56,691 nt of DNA from CAZCJU01 sp964562175. GTDB lineage: Bacteria; Bacillota; Clostridia; Oscillospirales; CAG-272. Under the pieces are notes generated by a model, which worked only from the letters and a program-made list of their open reading frames with translations, searched no databases and was not told the DNA's origin. Below, in pieces: positions 32,477-41,819 of the stretch (the stretch's first letter is position 1; the number at the start of each line of letters is the position of its first letter). Location of the stretch: NCBI GenBank assembly GCA_964562175.1, contig CAZLRV010000013.1, positions 1-56,691 of the forward strand, written 5' to 3'. The translations under genes and the position numbers were made by a program.

Positions 32477-34347
32477 CATATTATCGTGATACCGCTTTTT
32501 TTGTCTTCAACGCCTAAGGCTTCATCGGGAATGTGAATGCACAGCACATCGCCCGGTTCGGCATCATAGCGGAGTGTGATATCGTCCTCTCCTATCCGTG
32601 CCGTTACATAGCGTATTTTTCCATAGTCAAGCACTCGTGTCACTATCGCACGCAAGCAGCTTGCGGTGTTTTCCTTGTTTATCAAAACATCCGAGGATCT
32701 GAAAACGAGGTTAAGCGGTGTGCCGAGTATCTTTATTCCATGTGAAAGATACAGTTTTTTGCATTTTTCCGCATCTGCGGGCAAGCGTTGCGTAGTGCAT
32801 TGGAAAAAGTATGAATACCGCTTTTGTCTGCCAGAGGTCTCCTTGACTCTTACAAGCGATGCCGATATTTTGTTGACGGAATCGGGCGGTGTAATGCAAG
32901 GGTCGGAGCATTTTATACCGCACGGATCTATCTCAAAACGTACTTTTTGTCCCACGGAATAATTAAAAGGTTCTTTTTTGCGAGCAAAAAGCGTGAGCGT
33001 TTCCGTCTTAAGCTTACACAGCTCGCCGTCCTCGTTTACCGACGCGACAGTAGCCGTACACTCGCCGACACCGAGGGTCAGCGAGTCGGGTGAAAAGGAT
33101 ATCTCCGCACGCTCGGCTTCAATGCCCGACAACGCACTCGGTAGGGATTGAGACATATTGTCAAAATAAAGCACACCGTCCGATATCGAGCAGAAGATCG
33201 TATTTTCGCAAACGATACTCGGCTTTATGTTTTTACCGCTTTCTTTATCAAATACATATATTGCGACTGCTTTGATGCTCACAAGCAGCTCATCGCCGCG
33301 TTTCAGCCCACACTCGCCGACGTGCTTTAAGGTAAAGGGAGCTTGACCGTTTGATGAGTCAAGCTCGGCGTGTACGTACGCCTCCGAACCCATATCCTCT
33401 ACCAATTTTACCGTGCAGTTTGCTTTTATAAACTGTTTTTCCTCAAGCTCCTCGGACGATATTTTTATATCGTCGGGACGAATACCAATAACGAGTGCGT
33501 GCTTTCCGTCCGAATATTTTTCGGATATTTTGTCAAAAAAACGGTATTCGGTGACAAGCTCAACGCCGCAGGCAAGAAGTATGGTGATCGTTTCGCCGTG
33601 CCGAAGCAATGTGCAATCGAAAAAGTTCATTTGCGGTGTTCCGATAAAGCCCGCAACGAATATATTGCACGGGTCTTTGTACAGCTCGCTCGGTGCGGCT
33701 ATCTGCTGGATCACGCCGTCCTTCATTACGACTATTCTCGTACCCATTGTCATAGCCTCGACTTGGTCGTGCGTTACGTATATGAATGTCGCACCGAGCC
33801 TTTCGTGCAAGCGTAATATCTCCGCACGCATTGCCCCTCTCAGCTTTGCATCGAGATTGCTCAACGGCTCGTCAAGCAGAAAGACCTTCGGATGACGCAC
33901 TATCGCACGTCCGAGTGCGACACGCTGTCTTTGTCCGCCGCTCAATGCCTTTGGCTTGCGGTCAAGATATTCGGTGATGCCGAGTATACGTGCCGCTTCG
34001 CTTACCTTTTCCTTTATCTCGTTTTTCGGTACGTGCGCCGTTGTGAGTGCGAACGCCATATTTTCGAATACGGTCATATGTGGGTAGAGCGCATAGTTTT
34101 GAAACACCATTGCAATGGATCTGTCCTTCGGCTCCATGTCGTTTACGGTAACGCCGTCTATCTTAAGCTCACCCGATGTTATTTCCTCAAGCCCCGCTAT
34201 CATTCGCAATGTCGTTGATTTACCGCAGCCGCTGGGTCCGACGAATACTATAAACTCGCCGTCATCTATTTCCATTGAAAAATCACGTACCGCAGTGACG
34301 GAGCGGTCGTATATCTTGTAAATATGAGAAAGTGAGACCTTTGCCAT
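32476..34347 (-). CDS. Sugar ABC transporter ATP-binding protein (MalK/MsmX-like) with an extended C-terminus
   Basis: 623 residues, against about 370 for MalK. The ATPase (about 1-235) has Walker A GPSGCGKST (37-45), signature LSGGQRQRVALGRAI, Walker B VFLLDEPLSNLDAKLR and H-loop YVTHDQVEAMT. The first regulatory beta domain follows with GIRPDDIKISSEEL (to about 375). A further ~250 residues contain SFSPDSLTLGVGE, VGQKVRFEIDP and a final VFRSSDVL to ITLRYDAEPGDVLCIHIPDE, which look like extra TOBE/OB-type units. This may add sugar- or protein-binding regulation. The gene follows two permeases and a binding protein, so it powers that importer. Confidence 0.92.
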   Translation of the reverse strand: MAKVSLSHIYKIYDRSVTAVRDFSMEIDDGEFIVFVGPSGCGKSTTLRMIAGLEEITSGELKIDGVTVNDMEPKDRSIAMVFQNYALYPHMTVFENMAFALTTAHVPKNEIKEKVSEAARILGITEYLDRKPKALSGGQRQRVALGRAIVRHPKVFLLDEPLSNLDAKLRGAMRAEILRLHERLGATFIYVTHDQVEAMTMGTRIVVMKDGVIQQIAAPSELYKDPCNIFVAGFIGTPQMNFFDCTLLRHGETITILLACGVELVTEYRFFDKISEKYSDGKHALVIGIRPDDIKISSEELEEKQFIKANCTVKLVEDMGSEAYVHAELDSSNGQAPFTLKHVGECGLKRGDELLVSIKAVAIYVFDKESGKNIKPSIVCENTIFCSISDGVLYFDNMSQSLPSALSGIEAERAEISFSPDSLTLGVGECTATVASVNEDGELCKLKTETLTLFARKKEPFNYSVGQKVRFEIDPCGIKCSDPCITPPDSVNKISASLVRVKETSGRQKRYSYFFQCTTQRLPADAEKCKKLYLSHGIKILGTPLNLVFRSSDVLINKENTASCLRAIVTRVLDYGKIRYVTARIGEDDITLRYDAEPGDVLCIHIPDEALGVEDKKSGITII

Positions 34348-34373
34348 GATATCATCTCCGTAAATTCGTTATT

Positions 34374-35228
34374 TCAGCCCTTTACCGCACCGCCGGTTAT
34401 ACCCGAAACATAATATTTTTGCAAATACATAAACAACGCCGTTATGGGAACGGCAACGACTACCGAGGCGGCGCAAAACGTCGTAAAATAGCTTTGTATC
34501 ATCTCACGCCCCAGCCACCTGTACATTCCGAGTGATACGGTATAAGCTCTCGTATCGGGTACGCCCGACAGTATATACGACACGAATATATAATCGCACC
34601 ATGGGGCAATAAATGATATCAATATCGTGTATATTATTATCGGCTTTGAAAGCGGCAAAATTATTTTGTAAAACACCCTTGCACGGCTTGCCCCGTCAAT
34701 GCGTGCCGCCTCGTCAAGGCTACGGGGAACGGTATCGAAAAAGCCCTTTGCGATATAATAGCCGAGTGCGGAGGAAGCGGAATAAACTATTATAAGACTG
34801 AGGTGAGATTGATAATTTTCGGGTAAGAGTATCTTCAACAGAAAGTAGACCGCCGACATACTCATAAAGCCGGGGAACATACCGAGAATAAGCATTACGT
34901 TCATAAGCGGTCGCTTGCCGGAAAAGGAAATACGGCTGAATGTATATGAAACGCACAGAACGAAAACGGTGGAGATAAGACAGCTTATCGTTGCGATAAA
35001 GAGCGTATTCAAATACCAAGACGGAAATTCCGTTTCGAAAAACAGCCGCTTATAGTTGTCAAGCGTCCATTGACGCGGAAAGAATGTCGGACTCCACGCA
35101 CCTGCCTCACCCCGAAACGATTGAATGACGAGATAGATAAGCGGCACTGTCCACAAAAGCGAAAGTAGTGCAAGCGCAAGCTCACCCACACCGAATTTTC
35201 GATGCCATCGTGCTTTATGGCTTATCAT
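34374..35228 (-). CDS. Maltodextrin-type ABC permease (MalG-like)
   Basis: 284 residues with six membrane helices. The EAA loop that docks the ATPase is SLDEAARIDGASRARVFYKI. The C-terminus runs FMYLQKYYVSGITGGAVKG, typical of MalG. GGAGG precedes the ATG, which overlaps the stop of the MalF-like gene (ATGA). It pairs with that protein to form the channel, with energy from the long ATPase 26 bp downstream. Confidence 0.95.
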   Translation of the reverse strand: MISHKARWHRKFGVGELALALLSLLWTVPLIYLVIQSFRGEAGAWSPTFFPRQWTLDNYKRLFFETEFPSWYLNTLFIATISCLISTVFVLCVSYTFSRISFSGKRPLMNVMLILGMFPGFMSMSAVYFLLKILLPENYQSHLSLIIVYSASSALGYYIAKGFFDTVPRSLDEAARIDGASRARVFYKIILPLSKPIIIYTILISFIAPWCDYIFVSYILSGVPDTRAYTVSLGMYRWLGREMIQSYFTTFCAASVVVAVPITALFMYLQKYYVSGITGGAVKG

Positions 35229-36703
35229 GAAAAATCCTCCTTATCCTTAACCGCACTCGACCTGTTGTAAACGATGAGAGAAAAGACGGAGGAGATAATA
35301 AACACAAGTATTCCGATAACCGATGCGAGCTTGTAATTTCTGTCCGTGCCGATGGAAAGCTTGTACAGCCATGTTATGAGCAGATCCGTGCTTTTTGCGC
35401 CGTGTGAGTACTCGGCGACATTGCCCGGACCCCCGCCGCTTAACAGATATATGACATTGAAATTGTTTATATTTCCGATGAATTGCGTGATAAGATACGG
35501 TCCGGTGACGAAAAGCATATAGGGCAGTGTTATTTTCATAAAACGCCTTATACGACCCGCTCCGTCTATTCGTGCCGACTCGTTCAAAGAGGCAGGAATG
35601 TTCATCAATATACCCGAGCAAATAAGCATACTGTACGGTATTCCTATCCACATATTCACAAGTATTATCAATATTCTTGTTGTTGTCGTATCAAGCCCGA
35701 ATTGGAGATGATAGCCCGTGAGGTATTCGACAAAACGTGTTATTATACCGCCACCGCCGCCTACACCGCCGCCGCCCGAATCGAGCATTTTTGACATTAT
35801 CAGAAGTGAAACGAATTGGGGCACGGCTATTGTGGAAACGAAAAGAGTTCTGTACAGCTTTTTTCCGAAAATATTCTTTTGATTTATCGCAAGTGCCAGG
35901 AGCATACCGAAAAAGTAATTTGAAAACGTGGCGAAAAACGCCCATACAAGTGTCCAGACCAAGACTCGGCGAAACGTACCGCCGAGGGATGAACCGAACG
36001 ATATCATCTCCGAAAAATTCTCGGTCCCCACCCACGAAAACAATCTCTCCGGTACTTCATGGTCGGCATCGTAATTCGTAAAGGCTATACATATCATTGC
36101 CAAAAGCGGCACGAGCGTGAAAATAAACAAACCGAGCATGGGCAAAGAGAGCAGGGGAATATGAAGCCGGCTGTCGAGCAGAGAGGTAAGCCCGCCGCCC
36201 TTTTCGATAATACCGAAGGACTGCCGCTCGGCAAGTATTCTGCTTTGCTTTACCGATGCAAAGTAGAGCAACAAAAACGCAAGGAGTATCAAAAACGAAA
36301 GAATACCGTATAGGACTATGTGAAACGAGTTGTCGCCGACGGTCTTTACATACTCGCCCAGCTCCGCATCCCATACATCGGATATTTGCGTTTGCACACG
36401 TCCCAGCGTGCCGTGAGAAAAAATATTCTCCGAAAAAAGCGTTATATATTTCAAGCCGAACGAATACATATACACGCAAAACAGTACTTGCGAGATGAGA
36501 AAAAACGCACCCTTGAGCCGCTGTCGCCGCATTATATGCCCGAAGCCCATAATAAAATAAGAGAGCTTTGTTATCCGATCGCCGTGAAAAAAGTCTGCCG
36601 AATAGTCATAAGCGGCGTGGAAGATGCTTTTGAAAAAGTCGGATATGGCGTGAAAAATGCGGTGCGTCACGCCGTATTTTTCCTCTTGTTGTCCGTGTGT
36701 CAT
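35225..36703 (-). CDS. Maltodextrin-type ABC permease (MalF-like)
   Basis: 492 residues starting MTHGQQEEKYGVTHRIF, with AAGGAG upstream; the reading from 36721 includes that site. Eight or so helices and a long N-terminal extension are as in MalF of Gram-positives. The EAA loop is SLNESARIDGAGRIRRFMKI. Unusual is a glycine-only tract, DSGGGGVGGGGGI, at about residue 312-324 in the membrane domain, where relatives have an ordinary loop. It is likely to import maltodextrins, given the neighbouring 4-alpha-glucanotransferase. Confidence 0.95.
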   Translation of the reverse strand: MTHGQQEEKYGVTHRIFHAISDFFKSIFHAAYDYSADFFHGDRITKLSYFIMGFGHIMRRQRLKGAFFLISQVLFCVYMYSFGLKYITLFSENIFSHGTLGRVQTQISDVWDAELGEYVKTVGDNSFHIVLYGILSFLILLAFLLLYFASVKQSRILAERQSFGIIEKGGGLTSLLDSRLHIPLLSLPMLGLFIFTLVPLLAMICIAFTNYDADHEVPERLFSWVGTENFSEMISFGSSLGGTFRRVLVWTLVWAFFATFSNYFFGMLLALAINQKNIFGKKLYRTLFVSTIAVPQFVSLLIMSKMLDSGGGGVGGGGGIITRFVEYLTGYHLQFGLDTTTTRILIILVNMWIGIPYSMLICSGILMNIPASLNESARIDGAGRIRRFMKITLPYMLFVTGPYLITQFIGNINNFNVIYLLSGGGPGNVAEYSHGAKSTDLLITWLYKLSIGTDRNYKLASVIGILVFIISSVFSLIVYNRSSAVKDKEDFS

Positions 36704-36721
36704 ATATTCTCCTTGAGGCAC

Positions 36722-38017
36722 TTACTGCCTTATCTGCGAGGTAAGCGAAGTCAAATACCTCATCAGCTGTTCGTCCGTCACCGTCTGACCGTTTGCACGT
36801 GCGGTTATTATCGGAGTGAGCAGTGAGCCCATGGGTGACCAATAGCTTGACGGCACGCCCTTTTGCACTCTGTTATGCTCTGCCTGCTCAAATACCGCCT
36901 TTAAGATAACATCGTTTTTTATCTTATCGTTTTCCGATGCCGCCTTGTTCGTCGGAGCAAAGCCGCGTACGGTGTACCGCTTGAGCTGATTTTTTTCGTT
37001 TGTCAAGAATTGAGCGAGCTTATGAGCCTCACCCTTGTTTTCGGAAAATCCGTTTACTCCGATAAGCTTGTAGCCCATAAATCCGCTCAGCTGTGCTTGC
37101 TTGCCGCCTATCGTTGCCGTAGGCAGCTTACATACGCCGAGATCCTCACCGAGCAGTTTTTTGAATGTTTCGGCGTTCCAAATACCGCTTACGACGGCAG
37201 ATGCCTCACGATCTCCGTTTTTGTCCGCAGTGAATGCCGCGGTCATTTTACTGTCATCTGTTTGCACGAGCAGTGTATCGTTGTATATATACGTTCGCAA
37301 GGCACGCATTACCTCAAGCCCGTCATCCGAATCGAAATTTATTTTGCAAAAGGTCTGTACGAGATTTTCGTTATAACCGACCTCATAGGAAAGAGAGGGC
37401 AGGGCGAAAAAGAATGTTGAAAGATACCAGCCGTCCTCATTGAGCTTGAAATGCACCTTTTTACCGACATCGGCACTGCGTTTGAGTATTCCGTCAAGCG
37501 TTTTTAAGTCCTCCGTATTTGTGAAAACGCTCTTGTCGTAGTACAGAAAACAGCAGTTGTCACCGGTTGACGGATATGCATACAGCATATTTTCTCCGTT
37601 TATCGTCACACTTGCGGCATCTATCGAGCCTTCATCGTTGAGGCGGCGAAGCTCCTTTTCCGCATCTCCTCCGATACGTGCGAGCGCTCCGCTCGAATAC
37701 AGCTTATAGAGCTGGTCGGATGCAAAGGAATAAATATCGGGACCCGATGACGGATCGTTCAAAAGCTTGTCTGCGATCTCGCCCTCTCCCTCAACACCGT
37801 ATAAAAATTCGTATACGTTGTCGGGGTTTTCCCTTGCGTATTCCTCGCACATTTCAAGAAGCATCGCCTTGTCCTCACTCGAGCCCCATACCGTGAGCGT
37901 GTATTTTTTCTTGTCAGTGCCATCCGATACATCGTTTCTCTTATCGGAACACGAGGCTTGAGAGGCGGCAAGTATTATGCAGAGCAGCAGGCAAAAAACT
38001 CTATTGAATTTTTTCAT
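36722..38017 (-). CDS. Extracellular sugar-binding lipoprotein (MalE-like)
   Basis: 431 residues. The signal peptide ends in a lipobox, LAASQASCS, so Cys23 should carry lipid and tether the protein to the outer face of the membrane. The solute-binding fold begins YTLTVWGSSED and has the late conserved NEKNQLKRYTVRGFAPTNKAA region of carbohydrate-binding family-1 proteins. It delivers sugar to the two permeases that follow. The stop is 18 bp before the MalF-like start. The segment before it contains a large inverted repeat and no clear promoter. Confidence 0.94.
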   Translation of the reverse strand: MKKFNRVFCLLLCIILAASQASCSDKRNDVSDGTDKKKYTLTVWGSSEDKAMLLEMCEEYARENPDNVYEFLYGVEGEGEIADKLLNDPSSGPDIYSFASDQLYKLYSSGALARIGGDAEKELRRLNDEGSIDAASVTINGENMLYAYPSTGDNCCFLYYDKSVFTNTEDLKTLDGILKRSADVGKKVHFKLNEDGWYLSTFFFALPSLSYEVGYNENLVQTFCKINFDSDDGLEVMRALRTYIYNDTLLVQTDDSKMTAAFTADKNGDREASAVVSGIWNAETFKKLLGEDLGVCKLPTATIGGKQAQLSGFMGYKLIGVNGFSENKGEAHKLAQFLTNEKNQLKRYTVRGFAPTNKAASENDKIKNDVILKAVFEQAEHNRVQKGVPSSYWSPMGSLLTPIITARANGQTVTDEQLMRYLTSLTSQIRQ

Positions 38018-38046
38018 ACGTATATCAACCTTTCCTTGAGATAAAA

Positions 38047-38135
38047 AAATATCCGTTTTGCCATTACTATTTTGTCGCTGTTTTGATGAAATAATTCATC
38101 GTTGCGAAAAAAACAGTAAGATAAAACGGATATTT
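38047..38135 (-). terminator. Long-armed hairpin between malQ and the binding-protein gene
   Basis: Arms of 13 bp (38047-38059 and 38123-38135) enclose a nested 7-bp pair (38078-38084 with 38110-38116) and an inner 6-bp palindrome (GATGAA/TTCATC, 38085-38100). On the minus strand the last arm runs into seven T's, so it can terminate malQ transcripts or attenuate read-through into the transporter genes. A very small inserted element with inverted ends is an alternative. Confidence 0.6.
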
Positions 38136-38150
38136 ATTGTTTTTGTATGC

Positions 38151-39650
38151 TTATCGCCTTACATAGCCGCGTTTTGTTTCGTCGGTCAGCTTCATCAGCT
38201 TTTCCGTTAAGCTCTTCGTTGCATAGCGAGGTGATGCCATCCAAGTCCAATTGCCGAAGGAGGACGACGGATAATTCATTCGTCCGTCCTCGTTTTTCAG
38301 CTCAAGTATATCCTGCATGGGAATAACGGCAAGCGTTGCGATACTGCGATACGCAAGCTCTATAAGATCGTATGTGCGGCTCTGACCCGTTGTGTGAGGG
38401 CATTCGCTCCTGAAGCGTTGCAGTTCATCGCCCGAAAGAGAATTTGCCCAAGAGCGAGTACAATCGGAATCGTGCGAGCCGGTATATACTATACAGTTTT
38501 CATCGGCAAAGCACCTCGGCAGATAAACGGAGTTGTCGCACGAAAAGGCGAATTGAAGCAGCTTCATGCCGGCGTAGCCGGTATGTGTGAGAAGCTCTGT
38601 GACATCCTCTGTGATAAAGCCGAGATCCTCTGCGATTATCTTGAGGCTTCCGAGCCTTTGGGCAAGCGTGTCGAAAAGCTCCTGCCCCGGAGCCGTTTCC
38701 CAATGACCGCCCCTCGCCGTGTCGTCACCGTAGGGTATGGAATAGTAGCTTGAAAAGCCTCTGAAATGGTCGATACGCAGTATGTCATACAGCTCAAAGG
38801 AACGTTTTATACGCTCGACCCACCAACCGAAGCCGTCACTTTTCATCCTATCCCAATCGTAAATGGGGTTGCCCCAAAGCTGACCGTCCTCGGAAAACAT
38901 ATCGGGAGGACAGCCGGCAACACAGACAGGCACAAGATCCTCTGTAAGCAGAAATTGTTCGGGATGCGACCAGACCTCAACACTGTCGTGAGCGACATAT
39001 ATAGGCATATCGCCGATCAGACATATACCCTTTGAATGAGCATAAGAAAGCAGGCTTGACCATTGCAAAAAAAGCTCATATTGAATAAATCGCCAAAAGC
39101 CCATCTCCTCCGCATACTCATCGATGTGAGCCATGGCTCTGTCATATATTTTATATTCGTCATCCCAATCGCCGAGGCTTTTATAGCCGAAGGTGACCTT
39201 GAGTGACATAAAAAACGCATAGTCATCAAGCCAAGAAGCGTTTTTCTTGCAAAACGCTTTGAATGCTCGGTCGGGTGTGAATCTTGAATAAGCAAGGCGC
39301 AGTGTGTCGTATCGAGTGGAAAACAGCGTGCCGTAATCGACTTTTTTCGTCTTAATGCGTGATGCGGCAAGCTCGGTATTTGTCAAAAGCTTCTTTTTGC
39401 GAAGCGTCGGCAGGTCGATAAAATAAGGGTTCAAGGCATACGAGGACGGGGACTGATAAGGGCTGTCGCCGTAGGATGTGGGATTGAGTGGCAAGACCTG
39501 CCAACATTTTTGATGTGTATTTGATAAAAAATCCACAAAATCGTATGCGGACGAACCGAAAGAGCCTATACCGTATTTTGACGGCAAGCTGCTTATGGGC
39601 ATGAGAATACCGCATTTACGATCAAAGCCTAGATAATGCTTTTTCTTCAT
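38151..39650 (-). CDS. malQ: 4-alpha-glucanotransferase (amylomaltase)
   Basis: 499 residues, glycoside hydrolase family 77. It moves maltosyl units between glucans, releasing glucose, in the cytosol. N-terminal GILMPISSLPSKYGIGSFG and the substrate motif SPYQSPSSYALNPYFIDL are present. The nucleophile Asp is in LRIDHFRGF, the acid/base Glu in KIIAEDLGF and the stabiliser Asp in YTGSHDSDC. AAGGAG precedes the ATG, which overlaps the M20 amidohydrolase stop by four bases. It processes the dextrins imported by the downstream transporter. Confidence 0.96.
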   Translation of the reverse strand: MKKKHYLGFDRKCGILMPISSLPSKYGIGSFGSSAYDFVDFLSNTHQKCWQVLPLNPTSYGDSPYQSPSSYALNPYFIDLPTLRKKKLLTNTELAASRIKTKKVDYGTLFSTRYDTLRLAYSRFTPDRAFKAFCKKNASWLDDYAFFMSLKVTFGYKSLGDWDDEYKIYDRAMAHIDEYAEEMGFWRFIQYELFLQWSSLLSYAHSKGICLIGDMPIYVAHDSVEVWSHPEQFLLTEDLVPVCVAGCPPDMFSEDGQLWGNPIYDWDRMKSDGFGWWVERIKRSFELYDILRIDHFRGFSSYYSIPYGDDTARGGHWETAPGQELFDTLAQRLGSLKIIAEDLGFITEDVTELLTHTGYAGMKLLQFAFSCDNSVYLPRCFADENCIVYTGSHDSDCTRSWANSLSGDELQRFRSECPHTTGQSRTYDLIELAYRSIATLAVIPMQDILELKNEDGRMNYPSSSFGNWTWMASPRYATKSLTEKLMKLTDETKRGYVRR

Positions 39651-40819
39651 TTGACTCTCCTTGGAAAACGATTGAAATAATTTAAGGCAAAGGCGGCGTA
39701 CAAGCTTGAGCCGAGCGGCAAAACGTCCTCGTTAAAGCGTACCCTCGGGTCATGCGCAAGATAAGGATGACCCTCAAAGCCGGCGGTAAGATATATATAT
39801 GTCGTGGGGATAAGCTGTGCGAGATGTGCCAGATCGTCCGATGCGCTTGAGGTAACATCGAGAAAGAAGGTAAGCTCCGTTCCGAGTGACTTACAGCAAT
39901 CGACGGCAAGGTCGGTCAGCTCCTCGTTGCATTTGAGCGTGGGAACGTCGGCAAGCGTGCTTATACGACATTTGCCGCCGTAGGTCGAGCATATGCCGTT
40001 TGCCACCTCATGTATACGCTTTATCATATGTGTACGTGTTTGCTCGTCGTTCGTGCGAAGCGTACCTTCCATTACAGCCGTTTCGGGAATCGTATTCGGT
40101 GCATCGCCGGATGACAGCTTGCCGACGGTGCAAACACAGCTGTGAGCCGGATCGGTCTCATGTGAGGTAAGGTGTGACAGAGCGGTGTATATATTGCAGG
40201 CGATATTTATCGGATCGACCGTCTTGTGCGGATATGCGCCATGACCGGGGCGACCGAATATCTCTATGCGAAAGCCGTATACGGAATTCATCATGACGGA
40301 TGAGGAATTGTACATTACCCCACCCACGGGAATATTGCCCGCTCCGACGTGCAGGGCAAGCGCGCCCTCCTGCCGTCCGTCAAGCAGTGAGTGGGCAAGC
40401 ATATCGGCACAGCCGCGGAAGCATTCCTCACCGGGCTGGAACATAAGCTTTACCGTGCCGCCTATCTCATCCTCGTGCATTTTCAAAAGCTCGGCGGCAC
40501 AAAGCAGCATTGCACAGTGCATATCGTGACCGCAGGAATGCGAGCTACTCGTTTTCGATGAAAAGCTCTCCCCGCTTGCCTCGGGAAAGGGCAAGCCGTC
40601 CGTATCGCATCGAAGTATTATCTCACGCTCGCCGCGACCGACATATGCGACGATACCGCATCCGCACCTCTCATGGCGAATGCCGAGCGTATCAAGCACG
40701 GATGAGATATAAGCAAGCGTATTCGGCGTGCTTATGCCGTCCTCGGCGTTTTCGTGTATATACCGTCTGTGTGCTATTGCTTTGTCAAACAGTCCGAGTG
40801 CTTGCCTGTACAGCTCCAT
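39647..40819 (-). CDS. M20-family amidohydrolase (N-acyl amino acid or hippurate type)
   Basis: 390 residues. The metal ligands are in SHSCGHDMHCAML, and the catalytic glutamate in FQPGEECFRGC. The lid/dimerisation domain occupies the middle (about 185-300), including EIFGRPGHGAYPHKTVDPI. Relatives remove acyl groups from amino acids or small peptides. GAGG precedes the ATG. It sits between a phosphodiesterase and malQ; no metabolic link to maltose is apparent, so grouping may only be positional. Confidence 0.92.
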   Translation of the reverse strand: MELYRQALGLFDKAIAHRRYIHENAEDGISTPNTLAYISSVLDTLGIRHERCGCGIVAYVGRGEREIILRCDTDGLPFPEASGESFSSKTSSSHSCGHDMHCAMLLCAAELLKMHEDEIGGTVKLMFQPGEECFRGCADMLAHSLLDGRQEGALALHVGAGNIPVGGVMYNSSSVMMNSVYGFRIEIFGRPGHGAYPHKTVDPINIACNIYTALSHLTSHETDPAHSCVCTVGKLSSGDAPNTIPETAVMEGTLRTNDEQTRTHMIKRIHEVANGICSTYGGKCRISTLADVPTLKCNEELTDLAVDCCKSLGTELTFFLDVTSSASDDLAHLAQLIPTTYIYLTAGFEGHPYLAHDPRVRFNEDVLPLGSSLYAAFALNYFNRFPRRVK

Positions 40820-40875
40820 TTAAGTTACCTCGTTTTTTATGTAGCATTTCCATGCAAGTGTGAAATATGCGTTTT

Positions 40876-41610
40876 TTATTCCAAAATATTTGTCGTTATA
40901 TAATCGACTCCCCATGATATGAGCCTCTCAGCCGCCTCGGGGTCGTCAAGTGTCCAGCAGTTTACTTCAATGCCGTTTTCGTGCATAAGCTCAACGCCCT
41001 GCTTGCTTAGTGCGGTCCATATTATATCAAGGTTCAGACAATGAGCCTTGAGCATTTCGACAAGCTCCTCATCGGGGGCATGACCGGTCAAAAATTGCAG
41101 CTTGGCTTGGGGCAAAAGTCGGCGCAGTACAACGAGATTTTCATAGCAAAACGAAATGAATATCATATTATCCAAATAGCCCTCGTCCTTTATCTCATCG
41201 ATTATACCGCATATCGCATCCTCGCTCATCGGGTTTTTCAGCTCAAGCACGCAGACCTTTTCATACTTGCGGCATATGCGGATGTATTCACGCAGAGAGG
41301 GCAGTATCAGATCGGCACGTGTCTTGCCGCCGCCGTCTATATCGTACAGCGTCAGTGAGCGAAGCGTTGCAAGGTCCGTATTCTCGGGGATAAGGTCATC
41401 ACCCGAGAGGTTTATCAAGCTGTCGTCATGCACGATTATAAATTTTCCGTCGCTCGTTACGTGTACATCCGTTTCCACACCGTAGTAGCTTCTGTTGCCT
41501 GCGGCAACGAATGCACTTGCCGTGTTTTGGGTCTCAAGTCCGCTCAGCCCACGGTGAGCTATCATCTTGACGGCTTTTCCGTTCTTGTTTATTTTTATGG
41601 TATCTTTCAT
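40876..41610 (-). CDS. Glycerophosphodiester phosphodiesterase
   Basis: 244 residues starting MKDTIKINKNGKAVKMIAHRG; GGGAG precedes this ATG and longer readings run into the promoter region. TIM-barrel motifs are complete: catalytic His in IAHRGLSG, metal Glu and Asp in GVETDVHVTSDG, and second His in VHDDSL. It splits glycerophosphodiesters from lipid turnover to glycerol-3-phosphate and an alcohol. No signal peptide, so it is cytosolic. It is first in a run of minus-strand genes (GDPD, M20, malQ). Confidence 0.93.
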   Translation of the reverse strand: MKDTIKINKNGKAVKMIAHRGLSGLETQNTASAFVAAGNRSYYGVETDVHVTSDGKFIIVHDDSLINLSGDDLIPENTDLATLRSLTLYDIDGGGKTRADLILPSLREYIRICRKYEKVCVLELKNPMSEDAICGIIDEIKDEGYLDNMIFISFCYENLVVLRRLLPQAKLQFLTGHAPDEELVEMLKAHCLNLDIIWTALSKQGVELMHENGIEVNCWTLDDPEAAERLISWGVDYITTNILE

Positions 41611-41733
41611 ATTATAACTCCCGAATATATCTTTATTTTCAAAAATTATACCACACAAATGCGACTTTGTCAAGAATAACGGGGCAATGTACCGAAATAA
41701 AAGCATAAGGAAGAATATTTTTGCTTTTATGAT

Positions 41734-41762
41734 TGACAAAAGAAGAAAAGTATGGTACAATA
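41734..41762 (+). promoter_or_regulatory. Promoter of the SPFH operon
   Basis: TTGACA (41734-41739), 17-bp spacer, TACAAT (41757-41762), about 57 bp before the start codon. AAAGG lies close to the ATG. Confidence 0.8.
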
Positions 41763-41819
41763 AGTATAATAAAAAGCAATATTCACGATTTTTGAAATAT
41801 TTTTGAAAGGAACCGTATT

